Origin: JAQBFJ01 sp032123435
GTDB taxonomy: Bacteria; Verrucomicrobiota; Kiritimatiellia; UBA8416; JAQBFJ01
Length of the DNA stretch: 26,475 nucleotides
Direction of reading: 5' to 3'
Assembly (NCBI GenBank): GCA_032123435.1
Contig: JAQBFJ010000162.1
Location: 1-26,475, forward strand
In this document: piece by piece, positions 1 through 6,431 of the stretch
Position numbering within the stretch: the stretch's first letter is position 1
Layout of the letters: each line of letters starts with the position of its first letter
Program-made: the position numbers and the translations under genes
Notes under the pieces: model-generated
Database searches by the model: none
Seen by the model: only the letters and a program-made list of their open reading frames with translations
Told to the model about the DNA's origin: nothing

Positions 1-193
1 CCGTTCGTCAATGGGGTGGGTCTGCCCCACAGCACAATTCCGAACATCAACCCCTGAAAACATTGGGACAAACGGCTTCAACCTACCGAAAATAGTCGTT
101 TTGCGCCGCGAATAGCGAAAGACGGGTTAACTTGAAGTGAAATATGTGGGCCATACCCCAATCTTATTTCAGTTTTGGGCTGTTCTGCAAAAC

Positions 194-257
194 ATGATTC
201 GTTCTCTCCATGCTTGACTTTGTAGTGTATTGCATTCAATATAGCGAATCATATAAA
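194..257 (+). promoter_or_regulatory. Candidate promoter and inverted repeat upstream of the defence operon
   Basis: A -35-like TTGCAT (230-235) and a -10-like TATAAA (252-257) are separated by 16 bp and lie 29 bp before the first ATG at 287. A second -35-like hexamer, TTGACT, sits at 214-219. An 8-bp inverted repeat, ATGATTCG (194-201) and CGAATCAT (245-252), brackets this promoter. Such a repeat would suit autoregulation by the XRE protein encoded next, but that is inference. The rest of 1-286 holds no gene that I can see, only a short stem GTGGG/CCCAC near 17-31. Confidence 0.4.
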
Positions 258-286
258 GATCATGTATCTGTAAGGGATATGAGATT

Positions 287-481
287 ATGAATCAACCAAA
301 TGTACCTGCACTGGTGAAGTCCCTCCGAAAGAGCTTGGGATTGACGCAAGAGCAGTTTGCCAAGGAAGTCGGTGTGACTTTCAGCACAGTCAATCAGTGG
401 GAAAACGGCCACCGACAGCCGCAGCCATTCCTTCTGAACAGACTCGTGGAAATGAAAAAGGAAATCAGCAACAAGGGTTGA
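287..481 (+). CDS. Small XRE-family helix-turn-helix regulator
   Basis: A 64-residue protein consisting almost entirely of one Cro/CI-type DNA-binding domain. Residues 8-60 carry the usual pattern: LRKSLGLTQEQFAKEVGV for helices 1-2, then the recognition helix around FSTVNQWENGHRQP, the classic xxVxxWExGxxxP signature. There is no sensor domain, so it is a minimal repressor or co-regulator. An AAGGGATATG ribosome-binding region precedes the ATG. It is the first gene of a five-gene plus-strand run and lies 21 bp before the AbiEi-like gene, so it probably controls expression of the toxin-antitoxin and SIR2 genes downstream. The inverted repeat around the promoter is a possible operator. Confidence 0.85.
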   Translation: MNQPNVPALVKSLRKSLGLTQEQFAKEVGVTFSTVNQWENGHRQPQPFLLNRLVEMKKEISNKG

Positions 482-502
482 TAGGATGAGGATTAGATAA
501 TC

Positions 503-1273
503 TTGAGCACGAAGTTTTTTACTAATGAAAAAGAGAACAGGCGGCATATGTCCGGTGCTAGATCAAGCCTTTGCTCCGATCTTCTGCCAGCGATGAAGAG
601 CAAATCCCCCTATTTCAGCATGGATGCGGTTCGCGGTTTGCTGGATGAGAAGGGGCTGGAAATCAAGGACGGTACGCTCCGTCATTATATGAGTGATGCC
701 ATGGCGCAGGGCATTGTGCATGATGCCGGCCGTGGCTGGTATTCAGGGATCAAGGAACCATGCAAACTCGACCCGAAACCGGTGAAGAAGATTGTTAAGC
801 TGCTGGAAAAGGAGTTCCCTTTGCTCGACTTCGTCTGCTGGTCCACCCAACAGATCAATCCCTGGATGCATCATATCCTCTCAAAATTCATCACCTTCGT
901 GAATGTAGAAAAGGATGGCTTATCCACTGTATCCGACTTCCTGCGCGGCAGAGGCTATGATGTCTACTCCAATCCGGGTGCTGATCGTGTTTCCGAGGTC
1001 CGCGCCGGCGACAAGGCGATCGTCATACGCCCCCTCAATAGCGTCGCTCCTCACCACGATAGCCACTTCTCCCCGCCTGAGGCTGTTCTTGTGGATCTGT
1101 GCGTCGAAGCACAAGCACTGCATATTATTGACCCGGGAGAATCCAAAGACATGGCTCAGTCGCTGGCCGAAACATCAAGAATATCGCTGGGAACACTCCT
1201 TTATTACGCAGACAAGAGAGAGTTGTCCAAGGATGATGTATTTGCCGAACCCAATACACTAATGGAGAAATAG
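503..1273 (+). CDS. AbiEi-like antitoxin / type IV TA regulator (DUF6577-like)
   Basis: A 256-residue protein resembling the AbiEi side of type IV toxin-antitoxin pairs. The N-terminal 75 residues look like a winged helix (SMDAVRGLLDEKGLEIKDGT, then a beta-wing ending in GRGWYSGI). The remainder matches the conserved AbiEi-like domain in which FVCWSTQQINPWMHH and VVDL-type segments (VLVDLCVEAQALHII) are recognisable, ending in LLYYADKREL. In characterised AbiE systems this protein represses its own promoter and neutralises AbiEii without a protein complex. The gene for the AbiEii-type toxin follows. The chosen start is TTG at 503 with GAGGA about ten bases upstream; ATG at 548 is an alternative and would remove 15 poorly conserved residues. 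The family name is recalled from pattern and not searched. Confidence 0.7.
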   Translation: MSTKFFTNEKENRRHMSGARSSLCSDLLPAMKSKSPYFSMDAVRGLLDEKGLEIKDGTLRHYMSDAMAQGIVHDAGRGWYSGIKEPCKLDPKPVKKIVKLLEKEFPLLDFVCWSTQQINPWMHHILSKFITFVNVEKDGLSTVSDFLRGRGYDVYSNPGADRVSEVRAGDKAIVIRPLNSVAPHHDSHFSPPEAVLVDLCVEAQALHIIDPGESKDMAQSLAETSRISLGTLLYYADKRELSKDDVFAEPNTLMEK

Positions 1274-1378
1274 TCATGATTCCGGCGTTAGTGAATTGTT
1301 TTTGCCCTTCCGCAACCGGCAAGCCAAATGGGTGTAAATAATTGTCAACAAGCAGGTTGCGAATATAGAGACGACGAA

Positions 1379-2470
1379 ATGCTAACGAAACGGTGCATGG
1401 AAAGAGGCTGGATTGAGGATCAGGCAGCTCGCTTGCGGGCTCGTGATCCAAGGCTGGTTGAGACCTGTATCTTTGCGCTGGAGTTTGTAGGACGTCTTGC
1501 GGCGGTGGGGTTGGACTTTGTTTTCAAGGGTGGAACAAGCCTGCTTCTGCATGTTCGGCCGCCGCGGCGTCTCTCCATCGATGTCGATATCGCGACGCCG
1601 GTCGATATGGCTGAACTGAACCGGGTTCTCAAAGAAGTATGTTATCCACCATTTGGTGAGTTTGTGTATCAGGAGTGGCGGGACAGGGAGAACCCGCCAA
1701 CGCGTCACTTTAAAATACCTTACGATTCACCCACGCTTGGTAAGCCATGGCCTCTTCAACTTGATGTTCTGATGGGCGATATCACATACCCGGTGGTTGA
1801 AACCAAGGCTATCGATATTGATCTGATTGAGACTGATACGCCCCAAAGTGTGCAGGTGCCTTCTATCGATTGCCTACTCGGTGACAAACTGACTGCATTT
1901 GCACCGGCCACAGTCGGAGTCCTGTATCAACCCCAACCGCGAAATCCAGGCGGCAAGATGCCGGACCCGAAACCCATCCGCGTTCTGAAACAACTCTTTG
2001 ATGTCGGTGAATTGTTTCCTCTGGCAACCGACCTTGGCTCTGTCTCGACGACCTATGACCGTTTGTTTGCTGTTCAAAACGAGGCGAGAGGCGGGCAATT
2101 CGAGCGGGAAACAGCATTGGACGATACAATTGATGCAGCATATTGGACGAGTCAGCTCGAAATCAGAAAGCAGGAACATAATGAGAAGACAGATTTCTTG
2201 CGGGCAGGAATACAATCTCTGGACAGCCATGTTATCGGACCTGTCTTCGACATACCTTCCGCCAAAATCCCCGCATCACGCGCAGCGTTGATGGCCGCTC
2301 TTCTTCGCAGTGGAAAATTGGACGCAGACCTCAATGATCTCCGAACCGTGCCAGAACCAACGCAGTTGCTGGAACTTCCTTTGGATGGCCGTTTTGAGCG
2401 CCTTATCACACTGCGCAAAATTTCTCTGGAGGCATTTTACTACTGGCATCTGGCGGGTACTATTCTATGA
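1379..2470 (+). CDS. AbiEii/AbiGii-type nucleotidyltransferase toxin
   Basis: About 363 residues of the DNA polymerase beta-like nucleotidyltransferase superfamily, type IV TA toxin (AbiEii) group. The N-terminal domain has FKGGTSLLLHVRPPRRLSID, i.e. the hG-G-T-S motif followed by the metal-binding DVD pair (about residues 68-70), then LQLDVLMGD as the probable third acidic position, and LLGDKLTAF, the conserved D-K-L-T-A segment of the family. Known members modify tRNA or other targets with nucleotides and stop growth. I prefer ATG 1379, which leaves about 50 residues before KGGTS; ATG 1328 is an in-frame alternative that adds 17 unlikely residues. Neither start has a strong ribosome-binding site. 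The stop overlaps the next start as ATGA, so toxin and SIR2 protein are translationally coupled. Confidence 0.85.
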   Translation: MLTKRCMERGWIEDQAARLRARDPRLVETCIFALEFVGRLAAVGLDFVFKGGTSLLLHVRPPRRLSIDVDIATPVDMAELNRVLKEVCYPPFGEFVYQEWRDRENPPTRHFKIPYDSPTLGKPWPLQLDVLMGDITYPVVETKAIDIDLIETDTPQSVQVPSIDCLLGDKLTAFAPATVGVLYQPQPRNPGGKMPDPKPIRVLKQLFDVGELFPLATDLGSVSTTYDRLFAVQNEARGGQFERETALDDTIDAAYWTSQLEIRKQEHNEKTDFLRAGIQSLDSHVIGPVFDIPSAKIPASRAALMAALLRSGKLDADLNDLRTVPEPTQLLELPLDGRFERLITLRKISLEAFYYWHLAGTIL

Positions 2471-3516
2471 ATGAGAGCAAGAATGTTTCTCAATCCGGCG
2501 AAACCTTTACGCCCGAGTTGGAGGTGTCAACAGTGCGTGAAGGACAGCCGCATGTTGTAATCTTGGGCTCCGGCGCCAGCAGGGCGACCTGTCTCAATGG
2601 AGACAAAAACAAGCGGATATTGCCGACTTTCGAGAATCTAATCGATGTTGTCGGATTGCAGGCAATTCTTGATGCGCACGGTATTCAGCGGAAACAATAT
2701 GAGGATTTCGAACGCTTGTATAGCCGGCTTCATAAAGATGGTGGATTTGCCGATTGCCTGAGTGCACTCGAAGAATGTGTACATGACTACTTTTCAAAAA
2801 TGGAATTGCCTGATCAGCCAACGATTTATGATCATCTTGTTCTCTCCCTGCATCCGAGGGACGTGATAGCAACCTTCAATTGGGATCCTTTACTTGTCCA
2901 GGCCGCCATGCGCAATGCCTCTCATGTTGAACTCCCGATGCTCCTTTTTCTCCACGGAAATGTCGCCGTCGGATATTGCGAGAAAGACAAGCGCAAAGGA
3001 CCATACCCCGGGAGATGCCCTGTATGCAGGAATAGTCTTCAACCTACTCGCCTGCTCTACCCAGTGGAGAAAAAGAATTATCAGGAACGCACCTTCATAT
3101 GGGACGAATGGCAGGATTTACGCGACAGGCTGAAAGATGCCTGCATTATGACAATATTCGGATATGGTGCTCCTGCAACGGATGTTGAAGCTGTGGATTT
3201 GATGCAGACGGCATGGCCTGATCCAAAGAAACAGATGGCACAGTGGATTGAGATAATCAATATCGAGTCAGAAGCCAAGCTTAGAAGCCAATGGAAACAG
3301 TTTGTTCTCTTGGGTCACGATGACATTTACTCGGATTTCTACCAATCTCGCATTGCGCGGCATCCGCGGCGTACGGGCGAAGCATGGGCGGCTACACATC
3401 TTTTTGCGATGTGGGAGGATGGCAATCCATGGCCACGCAACGCAGCTTTTCCAGAGCTCCGGGCATGGTTCGACAAATTGACTGATGCTGAGAAAGGATG
3501 CGGCACACCCAAATGA
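2467..3516 (+). CDS. SIR2-like domain protein, probable defence NADase
   Basis: A 349-residue protein with a SIR2-type Rossmann fold. Visible motifs are VVILGSGASRAT at about 30-41 (NAD-binding glycine loop), IATFNWDPLL at 134-143 (the catalytic Asn region, where defence SIR2s usually have TNYD), FLHGN at 161-165 (catalytic His) and FGYGAPATDVEA at 231-242. A loop after the His carries C171, C184 and C187, with CPVC resembling half a zinc knuckle. SIR2 domains in defence loci (Thoeris ThsA, DSR, SIR2-HerA) deplete NAD; that role is inferred here from the neighbourhood. It starts inside the AbiEii stop codon and ends by overlapping the next gene, so three proteins are made in a coupled fashion. 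No membrane segment or signal peptide is visible. Confidence 0.8.
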   Translation: MNESKNVSQSGETFTPELEVSTVREGQPHVVILGSGASRATCLNGDKNKRILPTFENLIDVVGLQAILDAHGIQRKQYEDFERLYSRLHKDGGFADCLSALEECVHDYFSKMELPDQPTIYDHLVLSLHPRDVIATFNWDPLLVQAAMRNASHVELPMLLFLHGNVAVGYCEKDKRKGPYPGRCPVCRNSLQPTRLLYPVEKKNYQERTFIWDEWQDLRDRLKDACIMTIFGYGAPATDVEAVDLMQTAWPDPKKQMAQWIEIINIESEAKLRSQWKQFVLLGHDDIYSDFYQSRIARHPRRTGEAWAATHLFAMWEDGNPWPRNAAFPELRAWFDKLTDAEKGCGTPK

Positions 3517-3887
3517 CAGACAAAAAGAAAACAGACATCAATTCCTGGCGGCGTCTATATGCCGCGGCCGATCAGATTAAGAAGTTGGCTCCATGGCAAT
3601 GGATGGAGGAAACCGATATATTTGGGGTGCAGTTTCCCGGAACTGAGCTTATGCAGGCAACCGAAGGTCTGCACCAAATGTGGGAAGAAATACCTGCCAA
3701 GCTTGTTTCGATACTCAACAAGGCAAAGTTTAAGCCGAAAGAAATCCGAGTATCGTCACCAAGGTTATATCAATTCATGGAGCCTGTTCACAAGGAACTG
3801 GGAATTGAAATGTCGTTTCACGAGGATCTTCCGGCGATTCGGGATGTAAAACAGTCCATGCGTGATTTCATGCTCAATAGAAAATAG
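3513..3887 (+). CDS. Uncharacterised small protein, DUF7309/DUF6930-like
   Basis: About 124 residues of unknown function. The N-terminal part has W-RRLYAAADQIKKLAPWQWMEE followed by IFGVQFPGT, which strongly resembles the start of the DUF7309 domain (PW-WM-D-D-FGV pattern). The C-terminal half, KPKEIRVSSPRLYQFMEPV to the end, resembles the DUF6930-type segment that normally lies much further downstream in longer proteins. This member seems condensed, with the usual middle missing. I chose ATG 3513 because it overlaps the SIR2 stop as ATGA, the same arrangement as the preceding junction; ATG 3498 would put AAAGG directly against the start. The protein is soluble with no signal peptide. The coupling suggests it acts with, or restrains, the SIR2 protein. 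Confidence 0.6.
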   Translation: MTDKKKTDINSWRRLYAAADQIKKLAPWQWMEETDIFGVQFPGTELMQATEGLHQMWEEIPAKLVSILNKAKFKPKEIRVSSPRLYQFMEPVHKELGIEMSFHEDLPAIRDVKQSMRDFMLNRK

Positions 3888-3912
3888 AATGTTTTTTGAG
3901 AAGCGGTTTTCC

Positions 3913-3928
3913 ATCTGGACTACCAGAT
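3913..3928 (+). terminator. Short hairpin after the defence operon (weak terminator candidate)
   Basis: ATCTGG-ACTA-CCAGAT forms a perfect 6-bp stem with a 4-base loop 25 bp after the last stop codon of the operon. No T-run follows, so intrinsic termination is doubtful. A second GC-rich stem, CGGGG/CCCCG, occurs at about 3965-3978. Confidence 0.3.
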
Positions 3929-4024
3929 AGTACTGCTACAAAGCAACATGTGGGCTGGAAAAATCGGGGTTGCCCCCGTTAATGGTGTTGACCCCCCTGT
4001 GGTTGACGGTTTTTCCGCGAAGTA

Positions 4025-4098
4025 TGGGCGATACAGGACTCGAACCTGTGACCCCTTGGGTGTGATCCAAGTGCTCTAACCAACTGAGCTAATCGCCC
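4025..4098 (-). tRNA. tRNA-Val (anticodon CAC)
   Basis: A complete 74-nt cloverleaf reads on the minus strand: acceptor GGGCGAT paired with ATCGCCC, D-arm GCTC/GAGC, anticodon stem CTTGG/CCAAG with loop ATCACAC giving anticodon CAC, a five-base variable loop, T-arm ACAGG/CCTGT with loop TTCGAGT, and discriminator A. CCA is not encoded. The 3' end points toward the defence operon, about 140 bp away. tRNA 3' ends are common targets for site-specific integrases, so the operon may have arrived here that way. No integrase and no convincing tRNA-end duplication are present in the window. Confidence 0.95.
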
Positions 4099-4230
4099 CG
4101 TAAAATAATGTTCAGACCATTAACCTTCCCTTAATCCGGTTAATTTGCCAATTCCCCTGTATTGTGTCAAGGCAATGGGATTACAGGTTTCTCCTGTTCT
4201 TTTCAGCTTAATCCCGATTGTTCCCTTCTT

Positions 4231-4842
4231 TTATCGTCCAATATCGTGCCTGCGCACAACCTCATCAGGAGTCGGCTCGGCCGCAATAATATCATCAGCG
4301 CTTCTTATGCCATCAGGCCCCATGGAAAATAAAGTAACAACCCCATTCGTCACAATGTAACAATAATTATGAAACCATGGATCAGGTCTTATAATGTTAA
4401 CATAATGCCCGCCCCAGCCGGAAATCCCCGGATCAAGCACCAGCGCGTCCAATCCCTCATCTTCAGACGGATAACGCCCGCAATCACACATGAACCGCTC
4501 AACGGCAATCCGAAGTGCAGTCAATTCGTTCGCTGCAACAGCTTCCCTGGCCCGTGTCGGATATATCCGATTTGTTACACCTATCAGCAATACGCCAAGA
4601 ACAGTCATAACAGCAATAATAATAAAAAGGGAACCGGGACTCCTGTTAAGCAAAAAATCGTCTGATGATACAGCATGTTCACGGCGCGCCGCGCGCTCCC
4701 GCAATTCACGTGCCCGTTTTCGTTCACTATGCTGTTCTCCACGAAGACGATCCGGAATCATCATCGTCTTACCGCAAGCCGGACAAGCGGACCTTGCCTC
4801 CGACCCTAGAGAATGTTCACAATATGGACAGCGTAATTTCAT
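4231..4842 (-). CDS. Zinc-ribbon protein with GspG-type pseudopilin C-terminus
   Basis: A 203-residue protein. Residues 1-27 form a double-CXXC zinc ribbon (CPYC and CPAC). A charged, Arg/Glu-rich linker follows, then one membrane segment at about 70-90 (LFIIIAVMTVLGVLLIGV). The C-terminal domain matches the type II secretion major pseudopilin GspG: RYPSEDEGLDALV, a GGHYV segment, DPWFHNYCYIV, and FSMGPDGIRSADDI, which resembles the calcium-site loop. There is no class III pilin leader (G-F-x5-E before the hydrophobic stretch), so prepilin processing is unlikely and the protein is probably anchored with its zinc ribbon in the cytoplasm. It is the last gene of a minus-strand run, 38 bp after the aldo/keto reductase gene. 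Its function is not established. Confidence 0.75.
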   Translation of the reverse strand: MKLRCPYCEHSLGSEARSACPACGKTMMIPDRLRGEQHSERKRARELRERAARREHAVSSDDFLLNRSPGSLFIIIAVMTVLGVLLIGVTNRIYPTRAREAVAANELTALRIAVERFMCDCGRYPSEDEGLDALVLDPGISGWGGHYVNIIRPDPWFHNYCYIVTNGVVTLFSMGPDGIRSADDIIAAEPTPDEVVRRHDIGR

Positions 4843-4880
4843 GACAAGAGTTCAATGGAACAGCGCAGGTATTCAGAAAA

Positions 4881-5885
4881 TTAATTCATATCACAATGCG
4901 CTTCCTTGAGCATCTCTATTATCGGTAAATTATAAGGACATTTCTCCTGGCATTTCCCGCATTCCTTGCAGGCTTCAGCCTTCACCGGCAAGGCGCCATA
5001 TCTGTTCCGCGCCCATTCGGTCATCCCGTACATCCTGAAATAAATATGAAACAGCAATATCATCGTGATATTGATGCCCTGCGGACACTCAGGAAGACAA
5101 TACTCACACTTCCTGCAGAATTTTTTCCCCCATCTATCGGCTTCAACAAGCAGTTTTTCGAACTCATCCCTGGAAAGAGATCCTTTCGCTGAAAGATTCT
5201 CTTCCACCTCGTTAATCGTCTGCATGCCCGGAATAACGCAGTGTACCACGGACTGGGATAAAACAAATTTCAACGCCGCCGAAGCCGGTTTGAGCACTCC
5301 GCCCGCAAGCGGTTTCATCACTATTGTCCCTACATCCCGGCGATACGCTTCCTTGAACACAGTGAGCGACTCCTGCTCAATAAAATTGAGAGGCAATTCA
5401 ACTACATCAAATAAATCCTTCTTCAGTGCCGCATGAATAATATCCGGCTTATGACTGGAAATGCCATTAAAACCTATTACTCCATCAGCCTGGCGATTCA
5501 GAATACCTTCAAACGCACCATCACGGCCTGTAACCTGATCCAGCAGTTCCACGCTGTTGATATTATGAAGCAGATAAACATCAATATAGCCCGTGCCAAG
5601 ATTTTTCACGCTTAAATCAATATCGCGCCGCGCGCCATCGGCATCCCGGCTGTACGTCTTGGAAACAAGCACAGGCCTGTCCTTGCGCCCGGCAATGGCC
5701 GCGCCTATTTTCAATTCGCTGTCAGTATAAGCACGCGCTGTATCTATCAACTTCACACCCTTGTCCAGAGCGCGGGTTATCACAGACACAGCATCATCCA
5801 TGCCCAATCTTTGAATGGGAATGCCGCCAAAACCTGTGCGCGTGACCTCTAGACTTGTCCTGCCAAGAACCGTCGTATCCAACAC
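4881..5885 (-). CDS. Aldo/keto reductase with C-terminal ferredoxin-type clusters
   Basis: A 334-residue member of the aldo/keto reductase superfamily, in the group carrying Fe-S clusters. The TIM-barrel part shows GRTSLEVTRTGFGGIPIQRL, then DTARAYTDSE (catalytic Asp and Tyr), LVSKTY (catalytic Lys) and YLLHNI (His). The last 75 residues hold two C-x2-C-x2-C-x3-C-P motifs, FCRKCEYCLPECP and ACKECGKCQEKCP, consistent with two 4Fe-4S clusters. Such proteins are thought to couple NAD(P)H or ferredoxin to carbonyl reduction; the substrate is unknown. The start is GTG at 5885 or TTG at 5882: AAGGGG lies three bases before GTG and six before TTG, so the TTG is better spaced. It lies 51 bp downstream of the hisI-like gene. 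Confidence 0.9.
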   Translation of the reverse strand: MLDTTVLGRTSLEVTRTGFGGIPIQRLGMDDAVSVITRALDKGVKLIDTARAYTDSELKIGAAIAGRKDRPVLVSKTYSRDADGARRDIDLSVKNLGTGYIDVYLLHNINSVELLDQVTGRDGAFEGILNRQADGVIGFNGISSHKPDIIHAALKKDLFDVVELPLNFIEQESLTVFKEAYRRDVGTIVMKPLAGGVLKPASAALKFVLSQSVVHCVIPGMQTINEVEENLSAKGSLSRDEFEKLLVEADRWGKKFCRKCEYCLPECPQGINITMILLFHIYFRMYGMTEWARNRYGALPVKAEACKECGKCQEKCPYNLPIIEMLKEAHCDMN

Positions 5886-5936
5886 AATCCCCTTAATGTC
5901 TTTTAGAAGCCAACAATAAATACAATAAAACCAGAC

Positions 5937-6347
5937 TCAAGGATCAATGTTCTCAAGAGTCAGAGTTTTCAGATTTATCTTGCGATAAAAACAATTCCTG
6001 GGTCTGCCGTCCTTATTGCCCGTATGACAGATCCCGCCACGTCTGGGACGGACCTTGTAAAGCAGTGAGTTCTGCTCACAATTAACATAGGCTTCCACCA
6101 ATTCAAACGTTTCACCCGACGTTTTGCCCTTCTCCCAAAGCTCGTTTCTGGATGTGCTCCATAAAACCAGATTCCCCGTTTCAATCGATTTCTTTAAGGC
6201 AAGCTCATTGGTATAAGCTACAAGAATAACTTCATTACTGTCCACATTCTGAACAGCAACCGGAATGACGCCCTTGCTGGAACCCGCCAGTCTGATAAGC
6301 TTGTCAAAATCAAGCCTCAATGCACCTGTTTCTTCAATTGAATCCAT
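5937..6347 (-). CDS. hisI: Phosphoribosyl-AMP cyclohydrolase (HisI-type)
   Basis: A 136-residue protein matching HisI, which opens the adenine ring of phosphoribosyl-AMP in the third step of histidine synthesis. The recognisable core is VILVAYTNELALKKSIETG, WSTSRNELWEKGKTSGETF, CHTG and NCFYR. The three zinc-binding cysteines are present at C90, C107 and C119. The usual metal-binding D-x-D-x-D around the first Cys (as in VDCDGD) is replaced by N89, E91 and N93, and a short insertion (NKDGRPR) separates CHTG from CFYR. GAGAGG is seven bases before the ATG. The gene sits between PPi-phosphofructokinase and an aldo/keto reductase, away from other his genes in this window. Confidence 0.88.
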   Translation of the reverse strand: MDSIEETGALRLDFDKLIRLAGSSKGVIPVAVQNVDSNEVILVAYTNELALKKSIETGNLVLWSTSRNELWEKGKTSGETFELVEAYVNCEQNSLLYKVRPRRGGICHTGNKDGRPRNCFYRKINLKTLTLENIDP

Positions 6348-6431
6348 GAAAATGCCTCTCGAAATCTGATATTGTCAGTCAGTCTGACAAATTCAATATG
6401 CGTAAGAAAGTAAAAACCATAACAAATACAA

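Noticed and set aside
1..60. Possible CRISPR-like or phage attachment repeat at the window start
   Set aside because: Only a short stem is visible; no regular repeat-spacer spacing occurs here or elsewhere in the window.
260..547. Minus-strand 95-codon frame across the XRE gene
   Set aside because: It is antisense to a clear helix-turn-helix gene and has no recognisable family pattern or ribosome-binding site.
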